Shown here: positions 12,191-24,029 of the stretch, in pieces | Numbering within the stretch: position 1 is the stretch's first letter | Layout of the letters: the number at the start of each line of letters is the position of its first letter | Program-made: the position numbers and the translations under genes | Assembly: GCA_029204225.1 (NCBI GenBank) | Contig: CM055112.1 | Location: forward strand, 25,557,922 to 25,621,921 | DNA: 64,000 nucleotides | Reading direction: 5' to 3' | Origin: Diphasiastrum complanatum | Lineage: Eukaryota; Streptophyta; Lycopodiopsida; Lycopodiales; Lycopodiaceae | Notes under the pieces: generated by a model | Databases searched by the model: none | Seen by the model: the letters and a program-made list of their open reading frames with translations, nothing else | What the model was told of the DNA's origin: nothing

Positions 12191-13152
12191 TTAAATCTGT
12201 GAACACGGTTTTCTTCTTTTTAATTCTCTTTTTTGCTACTTCAGGTGGTTACTGCTCTGGAAATCGGTTGTTCCTGCCCGTTTCCAGCAGCTAGTTCTTT
12301 AAAATTAAGTCCTCTTGTTAAGAACGGTTTCTAGGCAGAAGTATGTCTCAATTTGCATACATGAATCCAAAACATAGCTTTCTCCAAACTATTCTAAAAT
12401 ATAAGTAAAAGAAATTGGTATTCCCTTACCTCATATATACAAGGATGAATCATGCAAGTGTATGCCCCATGAATCATGCACCTTGTATGCCCCTTCCTAC
12501 TGCACGCTCATAAGTTCCATTAAATAGAAAGACTATAGTAACTCTATGACCGAACAATCAACTCTATATTGTGAAAGTTTGCTCGATATGAGAGGACACA
12601 AAATCCATGCACTCTTATACTCAAATTAAATGAAAATAGATTAAGGCTTATTTATAAACTAGAGCATCATAGCAAGCGAGTCACAAATCTGCACGGATGT
12701 TGCTATCTAATATCCAAGGCTCATTACCCGCACATCATTTTTGATTTTGCTAAGCTTCAATTAAGAGGAGGTACAAGAAACATATATTGAGATCAAACAA
12801 CTTATACCTTCAAAGAATTCATGTAGCATCGCACAGAAAAGAGAGATAGCATAGCGGAGAGAGAAAGAGAGAGCGACAGAGATGTAACTAACTACATTCT
12901 TATTAAGTGATTAATGAGAGAAGATCGAACTGCACAGACATAAAGAGAGCGAAGTGGTCTAACCGTCCTGTGACATTTGGGACCTCTCCTCTAACTAGTT
13001 ATTTAGTCATTTAGTTCTTACCACTTGTGACCTGGAATCGTCAATGTAATGAGGAGATACGATAATCTGTGACCAAAAATTTCCACTATAGATATTGCTC
13101 AGGACTCAACAGAATAAGGAAGTTGTTTAAGCAATATTCAACTGTCAATCAT

Positions 13153-13701
13153 TCAAATTCTCTCTAACTTTTTAGCCTTGACTACAAGATTTGCCTTTGC
13201 GATAACATCGCGCCCAATCACTTTGTAATCAGTTGTATAGTGATGCGTTTTAGCGTATCGGTGCAATGAGCAAAATACATTTTCGCATCGGCATTTAATT
13301 AACCCATACAATGGAACGCGTTTGCTATAGGAAAAGCAGCGACTAGAATAATAAGATGTGGAAGGTTCTGTCGAAACGCCAGCGGCAGGTTTTCCAATGT
13401 CAGCAAGCTCAGTATGTGATGCAATTGTATGTACGTCTCTACCTTCCCTCAGTAAATCAATCGGCCGGGAGGATGTCAATTCGGAGTTTGGTGTTTCTAA
13501 CGTCGTGGCAATTCCCTCAAAACTCATTCCAGTGAAGTTGTTGTCTCGCCTGATGACAGAATTGGATGTGTAACACTTTGAGCACAAGTTCATTGTGTCC
13601 TTACTCCCAAAAAATCCACAATTATTCGCACAAAGGACAGGCCTTTCAGGAGCTTGTTGGTGCCTTCCATCATTGACATGCTTCCAACTTTCCCGAGACA
13701 T
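13153..13701 (-). CDS. A20/AN1 zinc-finger stress-associated protein, copy 1 (AN1 finger damaged)
   Basis: 182-residue intronless frame from ATG at 13701, usual for plant stress-associated proteins (SAP). SAPs are ubiquitin-binding regulators of abiotic stress responses. The A20 finger is complete: C24, C28, C40 and C43 within LCANNCGFFGSKDTMNLC. The C-terminal AN1 finger keeps KRVPLYGLIKCRC, FCSLHRY and the tail IAKANLVVKAKKLERI, but the second cysteine of the first pair is Tyr (residue 125) and the last cysteine is also Tyr (residue 155). Zinc binding by AN1 is therefore doubtful. It may be a decaying duplicate or an A20-only protein. A TATA box lies upstream at 14079-14086. Confidence 0.85.
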   Translation of the reverse strand: MSRESWKHVNDGRHQQAPERPVLCANNCGFFGSKDTMNLCSKCYTSNSVIRRDNNFTGMSFEGIATTLETPNSELTSSRPIDLLREGRDVHTIASHTELADIGKPAAGVSTEPSTSYYSSRCFSYSKRVPLYGLIKCRCENVFCSLHRYAKTHHYTTDYKVIGRDVIAKANLVVKAKKLERI

Positions 13702-14050
13702 TTATTTGCGCCTTAATTACACAACCCTCCAGGAGCTATCTACTTCATAGGTACCTGTTCCGCTTTGAAGGCGTGTACGCGGACCTAGCAATGAAAGGTT
13801 TGCTGGCACCACTAATTGCGTGTCTTCTTGGACGTGAATACACAATGCACTGCGAACAAGGGCAAGGTTTATTGCAACAAGATCTTCGACAATAGACAAA
13901 ATTGAAGAAAATGAACTCCAACTTGATTTATGCTTAATATTTACCAAAGCTTTGATAGAAGGTCCATTATAGCCATAGCTTGGCTCGTTGAGCAGATATC
14001 ATAGATGACGCATTCCTTAGGCTATGCTCCATCTCATATCACAATTGACG
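13702..14050 (-). other. SAP-1 presumed 5' leader
   Basis: Between the TATA box and the ATG. Contains an upstream frame (13717-13947, 76 codons) that is also present in copy 2 (54776-55087), so it may be an upstream ORF or part of a leader intron, common in SAP genes. I could not settle splice sites by eye. Copies 1 and 2 differ in a block around 13970-14025. Confidence 0.4.
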
Positions 14051-14078
14051 ACTAATTATGTGTTTGTGGATTTCAGTC

Positions 14079-14086
14079 TTTTATAG
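14079..14086 (-). promoter_or_regulatory. TATA box of SAP-1
   Basis: The minus strand reads CTATAAAA within CAACTATAAAAGACTG, about 380 bp upstream of the ATG. The same element is conserved at 55129-55136 ahead of SAP-2, supporting a shared promoter. Confidence 0.6.
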
Positions 14087-14147
14087 TTGTGGCCACCACG
14101 TCTTTAGCCCTCAGTGGGGGTGACCATGTGGCAGACCTAAAATTTCT

Positions 14148-14799
14148 CGTAGAATAGTGTAAATTGTGTACACAAGTAGGTCCCACACATGTGAGGCCAT
14201 GATGCTACATGGGAAACCCATCCTAATGTAGGTTAGGTCAAGTCAAGAGAGTTGGTCATGTCTATTTGGTGGTCATCCCTACTTTATAGGACCTACACCT
14301 AAGTTTAAGGTAAATTTGACCAACTAGCTACCTACCAAGCATAACTCTAGGATCTAGGCTAGGGTTTCATTTTATGTCAAGGAGAGTGAGTTAACTTCCT
14401 TATTACATTCTGAAAATCCACCTAACTTCAAGAAGGAAGTCGAATTTGCTATGTATTCCCTCTCTCCATAGTGAGCAGATAGAATAGTTTTGGAGCTCAT
14501 TGGCAAACTCAAGCTAGTTCACTATGTACATTGAGTTTTTGTGATCCAAATGAAACCAAATCAATTTGTACTTGTTTCTCAGGTTGAAGGTCATCCTACA
14601 GCCTGTAGTACACATGTGTGGGCTCGGATTTCAATGTTGATCAATGCTTTTGATTGTTAATGCTTGTTGTTTGTCAAATTGCCAATCTAGATCAACTTTT
14701 TTGTGTCTAGTTTTTTGATAGATTGTTAAGCAAGCATCCAATCACTCTTGTGAATCTTTTGTAGATCCATTTATGGTTCTAAAGTACAGTAGTTTCACA
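14148..14799 (+). repeat. Element C 5' LTR
   Basis: About 652 bp, alignable with 24030-24684 from gtaaattgtgtac through to tttcaca. It ends in ca directly before tggtttcaaagcc. The left edge is uncertain by a few bases. Contains the ACACATGTGTGGG motif, and the partner LTR has ACACACGTGTGGG. Confidence 0.8.
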
Positions 14800-15604
14800 T
14801 GGTTTCAAAGCCAAGTACAAGAGCATAAGCCATTGAACAAAAGCAAATCCATTTTTAGCAAGTTTTAGTGCTAAAAACTAGTATTGAGAGTGCAAGCTAG
14901 AATCTTGATTTTGGTGAGGAGATTTGATCCCAAACTTGGTAGGGGTCCAAATCCATACTATCCACAAGTGTGGGCACCTCTCAACCTGCAATTAATGCAT
15001 GGTATTCATTTTATCCAAAGAAATTCAATTTGTGAGCTTTTGATGTAATTTTTGTTGGAAATTTTAGGATAAGCTACCAACATTGAGTGCCATTGATTAG
15101 ATTTGACATTGGGTCATGAGATCTAATTAATCTAGGCTGAAATCAGGCCCTCTAAACTTATTTTATAGGTCTTGAAAGTACATCAAAAAGTGTGAGGGAG
15201 ATTTAGTCATGTTATTGTCCAAAAATAGCAAAAAATGACAAGAGTTGATTGTAAGTAGATTTCACATCATCTTATCTTCATTCCAACTTTGTGGGGGAGT
15301 GCTAGAACTGAGATTATAAGTCCATTTGTTGGATTAGAAATCTAATTTGAGTAAAAAACTACAAGAGAGAGACCTTAGTGAGTTTCTAGAGACAACTAAA
15401 TCCATTTCTTGGCAAGATTTGTTTGAAAGTAGTTTTCACTTCATCTTATCTTCATTCTAGCTTTGTGACGGAGTGATAGAACTGTGATTATAAGTCCATT
15501 TGTTGGATTAGAAATCAAATTTGAGTGAAACACTACAAGTGTGAGACCTTTGTGAGTTTCAAGTCAATCAAATCTATTTCTTGTTTGTAGAAGTCACTAG
15601 TAAG

Positions 15605-17196
15605 ATGGGATCTGTTGGAGCATACCTTCTAGAAGCTAGTGAGAGATTGAATTCTACAAACTATGCTATTTGGAAGGTTAGGATGGAATCACTCTTGGTG
15701 CTTCAAGACCTTTATGAGTTCTTGATTGAAGATGAAGATGAACCTCTAGATTCACAGGAGTTAGCTAGATACAAGAAGAGATCTAGGCTTGCACGTCATT
15801 GTGTGAAGATGAATGTGAGCAATGATTTGTTGAGAGAAGTATTAGCATGTACTAGTGCTAAAGAGGCTTGGGAGTCTTTAAAATCAATCTATGAGTCTAG
15901 CAACACTTCTAGAGTTCTTATGCTTAGAAATCAAATTTTGCAAAGCATGAGGAGAAGTGAGGAGAGTGCACAAGATTATGTACTCAGAATTTAGTCTCTA
16001 AATAAGGAGTTGGCTTCCATTGGAGAGAAGATTCATGATAGAGAGCTTGTACAAATTGTCCTTAATGGTCTAGGAGATGACTTTGCAAATTTGGTCCAAA
16101 GTTTTGCCATCCAAGACACTTTGCCAACTATAGAAAAACTTCACAGTGTATTAGTGGCTGAAGAGTGTAGGATGCTCCACATGAAGGCAAGAATGAGTTC
16201 ATTGTCTTTGTAGGATGGTGATGAGAAAGCCAATTTCTCATTCAAGGGAAAAAAGAAGACCAATGGAAAGAAGAAGCATCTAAAGGAGGCCAAAGAAGAG
16301 GATGATGCATCAAGCTCAAAGGACAAGTCAAAGCAAAAATGCTTCTTTTATGGAAAGAAGGGGCATTATGCATCTGAATGCTACAAGAGGCTAAGAGCAC
16401 AAGTGGAGGAGGACAAACAAGGAAACCTTGCAAAGGAGGAGGAGGAGGATGAAGTAGATGTATTCTTGAGGGCATCTACAACCTCATCAACAAGCAATAG
16501 CAATTCAAGAGACAATTGGTGGATCGACAGTGGGGCTAGCTCCCACATGTCTTGTGAAAAGGACTTTTTCTCAACCTTACACTCTTTCAATGATGCTAAA
16601 AAGTTTGTCTTTACTGCAAATGTTGAAGAGTGTAGGATAGATGGTGTTGGCAACATCTCTTTGTGTCTAGAATCCTCAAAATGCATGGATCTAGACAATG
16701 TCCTTTATGTACCATCAATCACCAAGAATATGCTTAGTGTTGGTCTACTCTTAGAAAGTGGTGTGGATGTCCACTTTAAGCATGGTGTTTGCTTCATCTT
16801 GAAGAATGATGTTTGCATTGCAAAGGGATTTAAACATGGAAGACTGTTTAAGTTGAAGCTAGTGTTGCTTTTGAAAAAATGAGCTTTGCAAAGGAGGAGA
16901 TATTGGCAAAGTGTGATCTTGCTTGTATTGAGGAGGAGCATCAAAAGAAGGAAGATCTTGAGGATCAGCCTCAAGGCATGAGAGTTCCAAGGGAGTCCTC
17001 AATGACAATGGCTGAGTCATCAAATTGCATGCAAATTGTCCATTCAAGTGTGCATCTTGCAAGGGTAATGAGCATTGGAGAGTCTACTATCTTTGAATAC
17101 TTTTTGGAAAGTAGTAGTAGACATGAGGTGACTTGTTTCTTACCTTTAAAATTCATGGTGTTTATTACTTTGTATGACAAGACAATGAAATGGGAT
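15605..17196 (+). mobile_element. Element C gag-protease region (fossil), left of D
   Basis: Leader 14800-15604, then gag: WKVRMESLLVLQDLYEF near the start, capsid region with LRNQILQSM, and a degraded zinc knuckle near 16340 (CFFYGKKGHYASEC). Protease follows with NWWIDSGASSHMS near 16520 and a conserved tail LDNVLYVPSITKNMLSVG. Beyond about 16880 the product no longer resembles copia pol. The frame is broken a few times. Confidence 0.85.
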
Positions 17197-17722
17197 TGTT
17201 ATGTACCCATATGAGTACACAACAGAAAACTTGAGGTGACGGTCTCAGTAATTGGACGAAACGCTGATCTGGAGATATAGGTCTTTTGGGTGCCACGTGT
17301 CAATGTCTCATTGGCACGCGGTGACTCGTTGTTATGGACCCGCGTCAATGTGCACAACTGCCGCGTGTCGTTAGTCATGCGTGACTCCTATGGAGGGAGA
17401 TGACCCACCTGGACTATGTATATAGAGGTGGATTTCCATGAGCTAGGTATTCATTCTCTCCTAGAGAATGAAGAGCACTTTCACTGGTGGTCAGGTCAGG
17501 ACGAGAATCTAGGCCTCAAGATGTAGGTAGGTGAGGGTCGAGGGTAAGGCATGGTGGTATGGGACACCATGGCTTACATGAGATCCGAACTTGTTTGATG
17601 GTGGTCTGTAGCTCCAGTGCATGGGGGTGAGGTGGCAGTACCTCTATGGGTGGGTGGAAACTTAGCATTCATCACTTGTTTGTACTTTAGCAATGACCGG
17701 CATGATGATGGGGATTCTAACA
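17197..17722 (+). repeat. Element D 5' LTR
   Basis: 526 bp, against 491 bp for the partner, differing by small indels as well as substitutions. A TATA-like tgtatatag lies near 17417 in the same place as near 23050 in the 3' LTR. Ends at ctaaca before the primer-binding site. Confidence 0.9.
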
Positions 17723-19244
17723 GTCGGTATCAGAGCCACCGATCATTGTGAATAAGGTACAATCGCTCTAACTTTTGTTATTGGTTGGTTTGTGCTTTTA
17801 GATGTTGTTTTTTAAGGCTTAGTTGATTTCGTTGAATTGATCTGAACAACTTTGCTTTTTGGTTCGTCTCAATCTAAGGTCGTTTTGATTGAAAACAAAC
17901 CACCTTTGCTAGCTACGGTGGTGGTGGACGGTTTCTTTTGAATGTTTTACGGTTTTTAAAACTTCAAATACTGATATCGTTTTTGGCCTTATTTTGAGCC
18001 TTGGAAGTCAATTTTTTTTTTTTTTTGCATACAAAGTTTTTTTTTTACAAAAAAAAAACTGCCAAAAAAATAAAAATAAAAATTTCCTCGGGCACCCGCG
18101 TAGACCTGCGCGCCTGGCTGCTGCTTCTGTTCCGTACAGTTTCTGGAAAATTCTGTAACCGTTGTAGTTGCGGGGCTCCCACACATCTGCATATTGGAGG
18201 AGTTTTATTAATCTTTAATAATTACGTTCACAAGTTCCTTCACTCTTGGTTCTAAAGGATTTTTGTACCTTGCAAGTACAATAATCTTGAATATGTTAAG
18301 AAAATTGGTAAAGCAAAGTAAAGCTTTCGTTTTCCCAAGAAAAGCTACAGACCCTTCCTTTTTGCTATCTAAACCAAAGAGTTGAGGCCTTGTTTGGTTA
18401 ACGTGAACACGATTGAGGGTTCTTTGTACTTGTAAAGTACATAGTAAACTTTGAAACTTTGTTTCAAAGTTAACAAAGTTTTTTTTATACTAAGTTATAA
18501 AACTTAGTCTCTAAGTTTGAACACAAAAGCTTTTCTAAACTTTCAAATTTGCTTTAACTAGATTTTGAAGAAAGGGGGCAGATTAGTAAAACAAAAGTAC
18601 ACAGTTGTACAACTGTACTTGCAGGCTGTACCTACTGTAGGTACAGACCTGTGTACCCTTTTTCTTCATTTTCTTAGCCTCTTTCTTGGGCTTAATCCTC
18701 CTCTTTGTAATCTTCCACATACACACCAAGAAAAATTGGTAATTCCTTCATCCTTTTCTCTTTTGGAGAGGAAATTTGATGTTTTTTCCTCCACCTCCTC
18801 CTCATGAACGTATAGTTGTACCTACACCTTTTCCTTTGCCTAAGGACAAGCCTTAGAGGAGACTTAGGTGTATCTTTAGGCCATAAGGCCATAAGGTCAA
18901 GGCGGTGACCCAAAAGTTGGGTGGGGACGTGACCCAAGTGACCCTTGGGTGAGGTGGCGTAAAGAGGGTGGTGGCCATGTGAGTTGAGGGTAGGTGGACC
19001 CCATAAGGGGATGCCACTTGTTTTAGGTGCCCATGTGCTTGCTAGGTGGCGACCCCCATAAGGCCCGCCACTCGACAAGGCCTTTTTAAGAAGGAAAAGA
19101 AGTGGGATGGGGGGTGTAGGCTCCATTTCCATCATTGAGATGCTTATTGTGGCTTAGTCTCCTTGAGTAGTGGTCTCAAGTTCTCTAAGTCCTTTTGTTG
19201 CGAAGCCCTTGCAGTTTTTTCTTTGCCTTCTTCCTTAGTGCGCC
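17723..19244 (+). other. Element D 5' leader
   Basis: About 1.5 kb between primer-binding site and gag ATG, with homopolymer T and A runs near 18010-18060. The antisense frame at 18692-19135 is Pro- and Gly-rich without a domain and is not called. I see no gene here. Confidence 0.6.
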
Positions 19245-22200
19245 ATGGACCCTGTTCTGCCCTCGAGTGAAGGACTGTCTTCACCACCTCCTCCTCCTGA
19301 TGTAGACACTAACCAGCTTGTTCAGGCCCTAAATATGCTGCAAAATCAAATTTTAGAAATGCAGGCCAAGCATGGCGCGGCCGAGCAAGAGTGGCGTTCT
19401 TCGACGCACTTGTGGTCTGTTGGCGCTTATCCAATGTTTAATCCGAAATTCTTTGCGGGTGAAAAGAAAGACCGGCTTTCTGATGTGGTATTGTCGTGGC
19501 TAGATCAATGGAATAGTCATATTTCCATGCACGATGCGCCTGATAGTATGAAGATCGCATCTGCTCTCATGTTTTTACACGGCAAGGCATTTACATGGTG
19601 GCAAGATCTTAAGGAGAGGGCTACAGCCCCTTCTACATGGGACGCCTTAAATCGATTTTTCTTTCGGTGTTGGATGATTTTGAGCATTGGCGGCATTTTG
19701 CCACCATGCAGATGGGTACTAGGCCGTTAGATGTCTATATCCAGGAATTCCAAGAAAATTTGTCTCGATTTGCCTCGTGAATCGATCCAATCTTGTTAAA
19801 ATTACATTTTATTTTGGGGCTTCCAAAGGAATTTCAGCTAGAAGTGTGGCGTAACCAACCACAGACAATCAAAGATGCGGTTCGCTTTGCGAAAATCTTC
19901 GATGATGCCCATTTTGCCTCTCGCAAGGAGCAGGCTTTGCCCAAGGGTGAACAAAAAGAAGAGAAATTTTTCAAGAAGCGGGGCAGAGACAAAACGGTGG
20001 ACACCGGTTCTCAAGGCGGAAAAAAACGCGTCAATTTGGAGCGCGCCGACTACGACATGGCGAAAATTGGCGGGCTGTGCTTCTCATGCATGGAGAAGGA
20101 GCATCTTTCAAAAGATTGCCCAAAGAAAATCTGGTGGGCAACCTAAATCTTTTAAAGCACCAAGTAATTCTAGTAATTCTTTTGTTGATTTATCCTTTAA
20201 CGATGGCACTAGTTGCAAGAATTGTCATTTTAATACAGCTGTTTTTGGCCCCCATGATCTCATTCGTATGAATGGAGTTGTAGGACGCCAAGCTATGACT
20301 GTTCTGTTTGATGATGGTTCCACACATAACTTCAAAAATGCTAAATTGGTGCAGAAGCTCAGGGCAGCTACCGCGCCAAATAATCACTTGTATGTGGTGA
20401 AAATGGCGTCGGGGGAAGATCGACAAGCTTGGGATCAACTTGTCCCTCAGCTGCCGCTTCAAATCGAGATTATGTTGAACCACTAGATTTTCATATTATG
20501 AACTTGGATAGCGTAGACATAATCTTAGGAAAAAAATAGTTTTATTCCAAAAACGAGTCTTTAAAAAAATATTATGTTACTCATAGTCTTTTTTTTTTTT
20601 GCATAAAGGCTCGTTGATTAAGCTAAAAGGCGATGTAAATAAGCCTTTTGATCCTTTGGTTTCTACTTTAGAAGTTGTAGAATATTTGAAAGATTCTGGT
20701 AATAAAGTTTATTTTTGTTTTTTAAAAGATGAAATTTATGTGGATGACCATGCAGTCCATAGTCTAAATATTGATTTATCGCATTTGCCTTTGAATGTGT
20801 CTGAAAATAATCCCTTAAGTGTTAACTCACCTGAAGGAATAATATTTAACAAACTTAGGCAAGATTATAGCGATGTTTTTTCTGATAAACTCCCTGATGG
20901 CCTACCTCCTCAAAGGAGTGTTGACCATCAGATAGAGTTGCTTCCTGGTAGCCAACCTATATCTCTTTTTCCATACAGGGTTAGCATCAAGGAAGAGGAT
21001 GAAATTTCTAAGCAGTTACAAGAACTCCTTAGGATAGGCCACATATGGCCTAGTAAGTCCCCTTGGGGAGCACCAATCCTTTTAGTTAGTAAAAAGGATG
21101 GCGGCACACGTATGTGTGGTGAGTTTAGAGAGTTAAATGATTTAACCATGAAAAACAGATATCCCTTACCTAGGATGGATGATCTTATGGATCGTCTGAA
21201 TGGGGCTAAGTATTTCTCCAAGATTGATCTTAGATCAGGATACCATCATATAAGGATTAGGAACGAAGATGTTCCTAAGATTGGATTTCGATCCAGATAT
21301 GGCCATTATGAGTTTTTAGTGTTACCTTTTGGACTCACGAATGCGCCAGCCACTTTCCAGCAGATGATGAACGATATTCTTCGTCCATATCTAGGAAAGT
21401 TTGTGGTGGTGTATTTGGACGAAATATTTAACTTATAGTCAGACCCTTGAGGAGCATGAAGAGCATCTTAGTATTGTCTTAGATCTTCTAAGGCAAGAAA
21501 AGCTTTATGCTAAGGAGTCGAAATGTGAGTTCTTTCAAACTAAACTCAAATACCTGGGCCATGTCATATCAGATAAAGGTCTTGAAATCGATTATGACAA
21601 AGTCTGCAAGGTGAGAGAATGGCCGAGACCTTTGACAATTTGTGATGTGAAATCCTTTTTGGGCTTCACATGATTCTTTCACAGGTTCATTTTGGACTAT
21701 GACTTAATAGCATTGCCCTTGACGAACATTCTTAAGGGGGTGAAGAAAAAATGTAGCCACAGAAGAAGTCCATTGATAACATGGACGAATGAAATGAATG
21801 AGAGTTTTGAGACTCTCAAACGCTGTGTTTCTATGGCTCCAATTTTACACATTGTCGATCCTAATCGGCCCTTTGTGGTTGATACGGATGCTAGCGACTT
21901 TGTTGTTGGAGCGATCTTTTATCAAGACGGTAGACCAGTTGCTTTTGAAAGCAAGAATCCGGACCCTGCTCAAACTAGGTATTCTACTTATCACTGGCAA
22001 GTTCTGACAAGCAATTTTTGAAAAACTTGAAACAACCCTTAGTCTTAGTTCTTTGGATCACCCAAAATCTGATGGGCAGATAGAACGAGTCAACCAGATG
22101 CTGGGCTTAGAGCATACATTTCTCACCGATAGTCTGACTAGGAAAAGTGTCTCCATTTGGTTGAGTTCGCGTACAATAGTGCTAAGCATTATGCCACCGG

Positions 22201-22850
22201 ATTCAGTCCTTTTATGCTGATGTATGGCTTGCAGCCATGTTCTCCAGTTTCGGTCAGTCTCAAAGGTCTCAAGGTGCAAGCTGTAGTAGATTTCCTACAA
22301 GATATGCAAGAAATGTTGCTAGTGGCCAAGAGGAAAGCATGAAAACCGCTCAGGATAGAGCTCAATTTTATGCTAACTGCGGTCAATCACCTCGGGATAT
22401 TGAGGTTGGAACCTGGGTGTATCTTAAAATCCCTAAGGATTCGAAGGTACTCCAGATGGGAAAATGCCATGAGCTATCTCCTCGATATAGCGGACCTTAT
22501 AAGGTTGTAAAGAAAATCAACCCGGTCGCATTTTAGCTAGATCTTCCGATTGGGGTTGGGGTTCATCCTATTTTTCATGTAAGTCATTTAAAAGAACGAC
22601 TTGGTAGGAAGGATTCCCTAATTCCAAAAGGTGAACTAGTTGAACTCGAGGATCTGTCTGCCTTTGTGCCTAATGTACCCGAAAAAGATGTTGATGTTCG
22701 TCGTCACCAATTGAGAAACCGTTTGGTTTTTGAATTTCTCGTACGTTGGAAAGGTAAGACAAATGATGAGGACACTTGGGAGAGAGAGGAATATTTAAGA
22801 CCGAACTTCCCTGGCTTGCTCCCATTAGGAGGAGACTCTTAAAGGGGGAG
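19245..22850 (+). mobile_element. Element D gag-pol region with C-terminal chromodomain (fossil)
   Basis: Gag starts at ATG 19245, with a capsid region around HGKAFTWWQDLKE and a CCHC knuckle (CFSCMEKEHLSKDC) near 20080. RT carries [22 protein letters not shown] and [13 protein letters not shown] (about 21110-21360). An RNase H part with PFVVDTDASDF lies near 21880 and an integrase part with SDGQIERVNQ near 22070. At about 22735-22830 a chromodomain reads FLVRWKGKTNDEDTWE, the chromovirus hallmark that targets insertion to marked chromatin. Much of the RNase H and integrase region is gone. The frame is broken many times. Confidence 0.9.
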
Positions 22851-22854
22851 AGAA

Positions 22855-23345
22855 TGTTACGTACCCATATGAGTACGCAACATGAAACTTGAGGTGATGG
22901 TCTCAGTAATTGGATGGAATGCTGATCCACATGTCAATGTCTCATTGGCACGCGGTGACTCGTTGTTATGGACCTGCATCAGTGTGCACAATTGTCACAT
23001 GTCGTTAGTCATGCGTGACTCCTATGGAGGGAGATGACCCACCTGGACTATGTATATAGAGGTGGATCTCCATGAGCTAGGTATTCATTCTCTCCTAGAG
23101 AATGAACTTGTGGTCAGGTCAGGACAAGAATCTAGGCCTCAAGATGTAGGTAGGTGAGAGTCGAGCGTAAGGCATGGTGGTATAGGACACCATGGCTTAC
23201 ATGAGATTCGAGCTTGCTTGATGGTGGTATGTAGCTCCAGTGCATGGGGGTGAGGTGGCAGTACCTCTATGGTTGGGTGGAAACTTAGCATTCGTCACTT
23301 GTTTGTACTTTAGCAATGACCGGCATGACGATGGGGATTCTAACA
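22855..23345 (+). repeat. Element D 3' LTR
   Basis: 491 bp, beginning tgttacgtaccc after the purine tract and ending ctaaca, followed by the target duplication aggat. Confidence 0.9.
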
Positions 23346-24029
23346 AGGATGCTTTGAAATCTACATTTGTTGTTGATAAAGCAATTTCATTGGATAACTA
23401 TTTTTGTAATAGTTTGAATAGTGTCATAAAAGATGAAACATCATTTGTATTGGAAATCTTTGGTTCCACATGCTTTGAGCATGATCATTCCAATGTAAGG
23501 ACCAAAGATTATCCTATTTCAATGATAGGAATAATGGTAGTGTTTTGCTCTTCAAGTAGAGATTGTGGAATCTACTTGTTTTCCACCAAAGTTGTCAATG
23601 ATGGAAATGTGAGTTTTCAAGAGTGGAAGATTTTTAAACTTGAAGAATCACCTTTGGATCAAAACCTTATTCAATTCATTGATGGTTTGGAGTCAAGTCA
23701 AGTGGAGGAGCAAGCTCAATATCAAAGGACTCCAAGAAGAACCTTGAGTATGAAGATGGAGCCATCTAGACTCAATCATATGGATCAAGCAAGGCAAGTT
23801 GTCTTTGGAAACATTATGTATGCACTTAAGAGTTTAATTGATGTATCTTCAAGTGCACAAAATGCCTTGGAACTATTGGAGTCTCAAAAGTTCCTTGTTT
23901 GTAGCTGGATTTTTTAGACACTTCTAAAAGCATTCATTCATCTAGAAAGAGAGTTGTCAATAGATCAAGCTAAATTTGAGGAGTGTGAAGAATTGTCAAA
24001 AATTGGCAAATCTAGTTTGATCAAAAACC
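23346..24029 (+). mobile_element. Element C 3' coding remnant, right of D
   Basis: An open stretch (to about 23917) continues element C after D. Most of it does not match copia pol. The part RRTLSMKMEPSRLNHMDQAR resembles the linker between integrase and RT seen in B and F (for example KAEPSRLTYVDKGK in B). The rest, with IMVVFCSSSRDCGIYLFS, is unrecognised. It leads to the 3' LTR. Confidence 0.6.

Larger units (their letters stand above)
12352..14147. repeat. Segmental duplication copy 1 (carries SAP-1)
   Basis: Matches 53557-55200 along nearly all its length, in the same orientation, with small differences and indels. It includes the gene, its 5' leader, the TATA region and about 0.8 kb downstream. 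Copy 1 carries an extra piece at about 12925-13092 that resembles 1396-1476. The copies also differ at about 13970-14025, upstream of the coding region. The right edge is set by the LTR of element C. Confidence 0.85.
17197..23345 (+). mobile_element. Element D: Ty3/gypsy chromovirus inserted in element C
   Basis: LTRs at 17197-17722 and 22855-23345 start tgtta(c/t)gtaccc and end ctaaca. The primer-binding site (ggtatcagagcc) follows at 17725 and a purine tract (aaagggggagagaa) precedes the 3' LTR. The flanking pentamers gggat (17192-17196) and aggat (23346-23350) are a near-perfect target duplication. Coding parts in order: gag, protease remnant, RT, part of RNase H, part of integrase, chromodomain. 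Roughly ten breaks. The LTR difference of several percent plus indels suggests intermediate age. Confidence 0.9.

Noticed and set aside
18692-19135. 147-codon antisense frame in the leader of element D
   Set aside because: Pro/Gly/His-rich, no domain, lies in an untranslated leader and is not supported by any neighbour.
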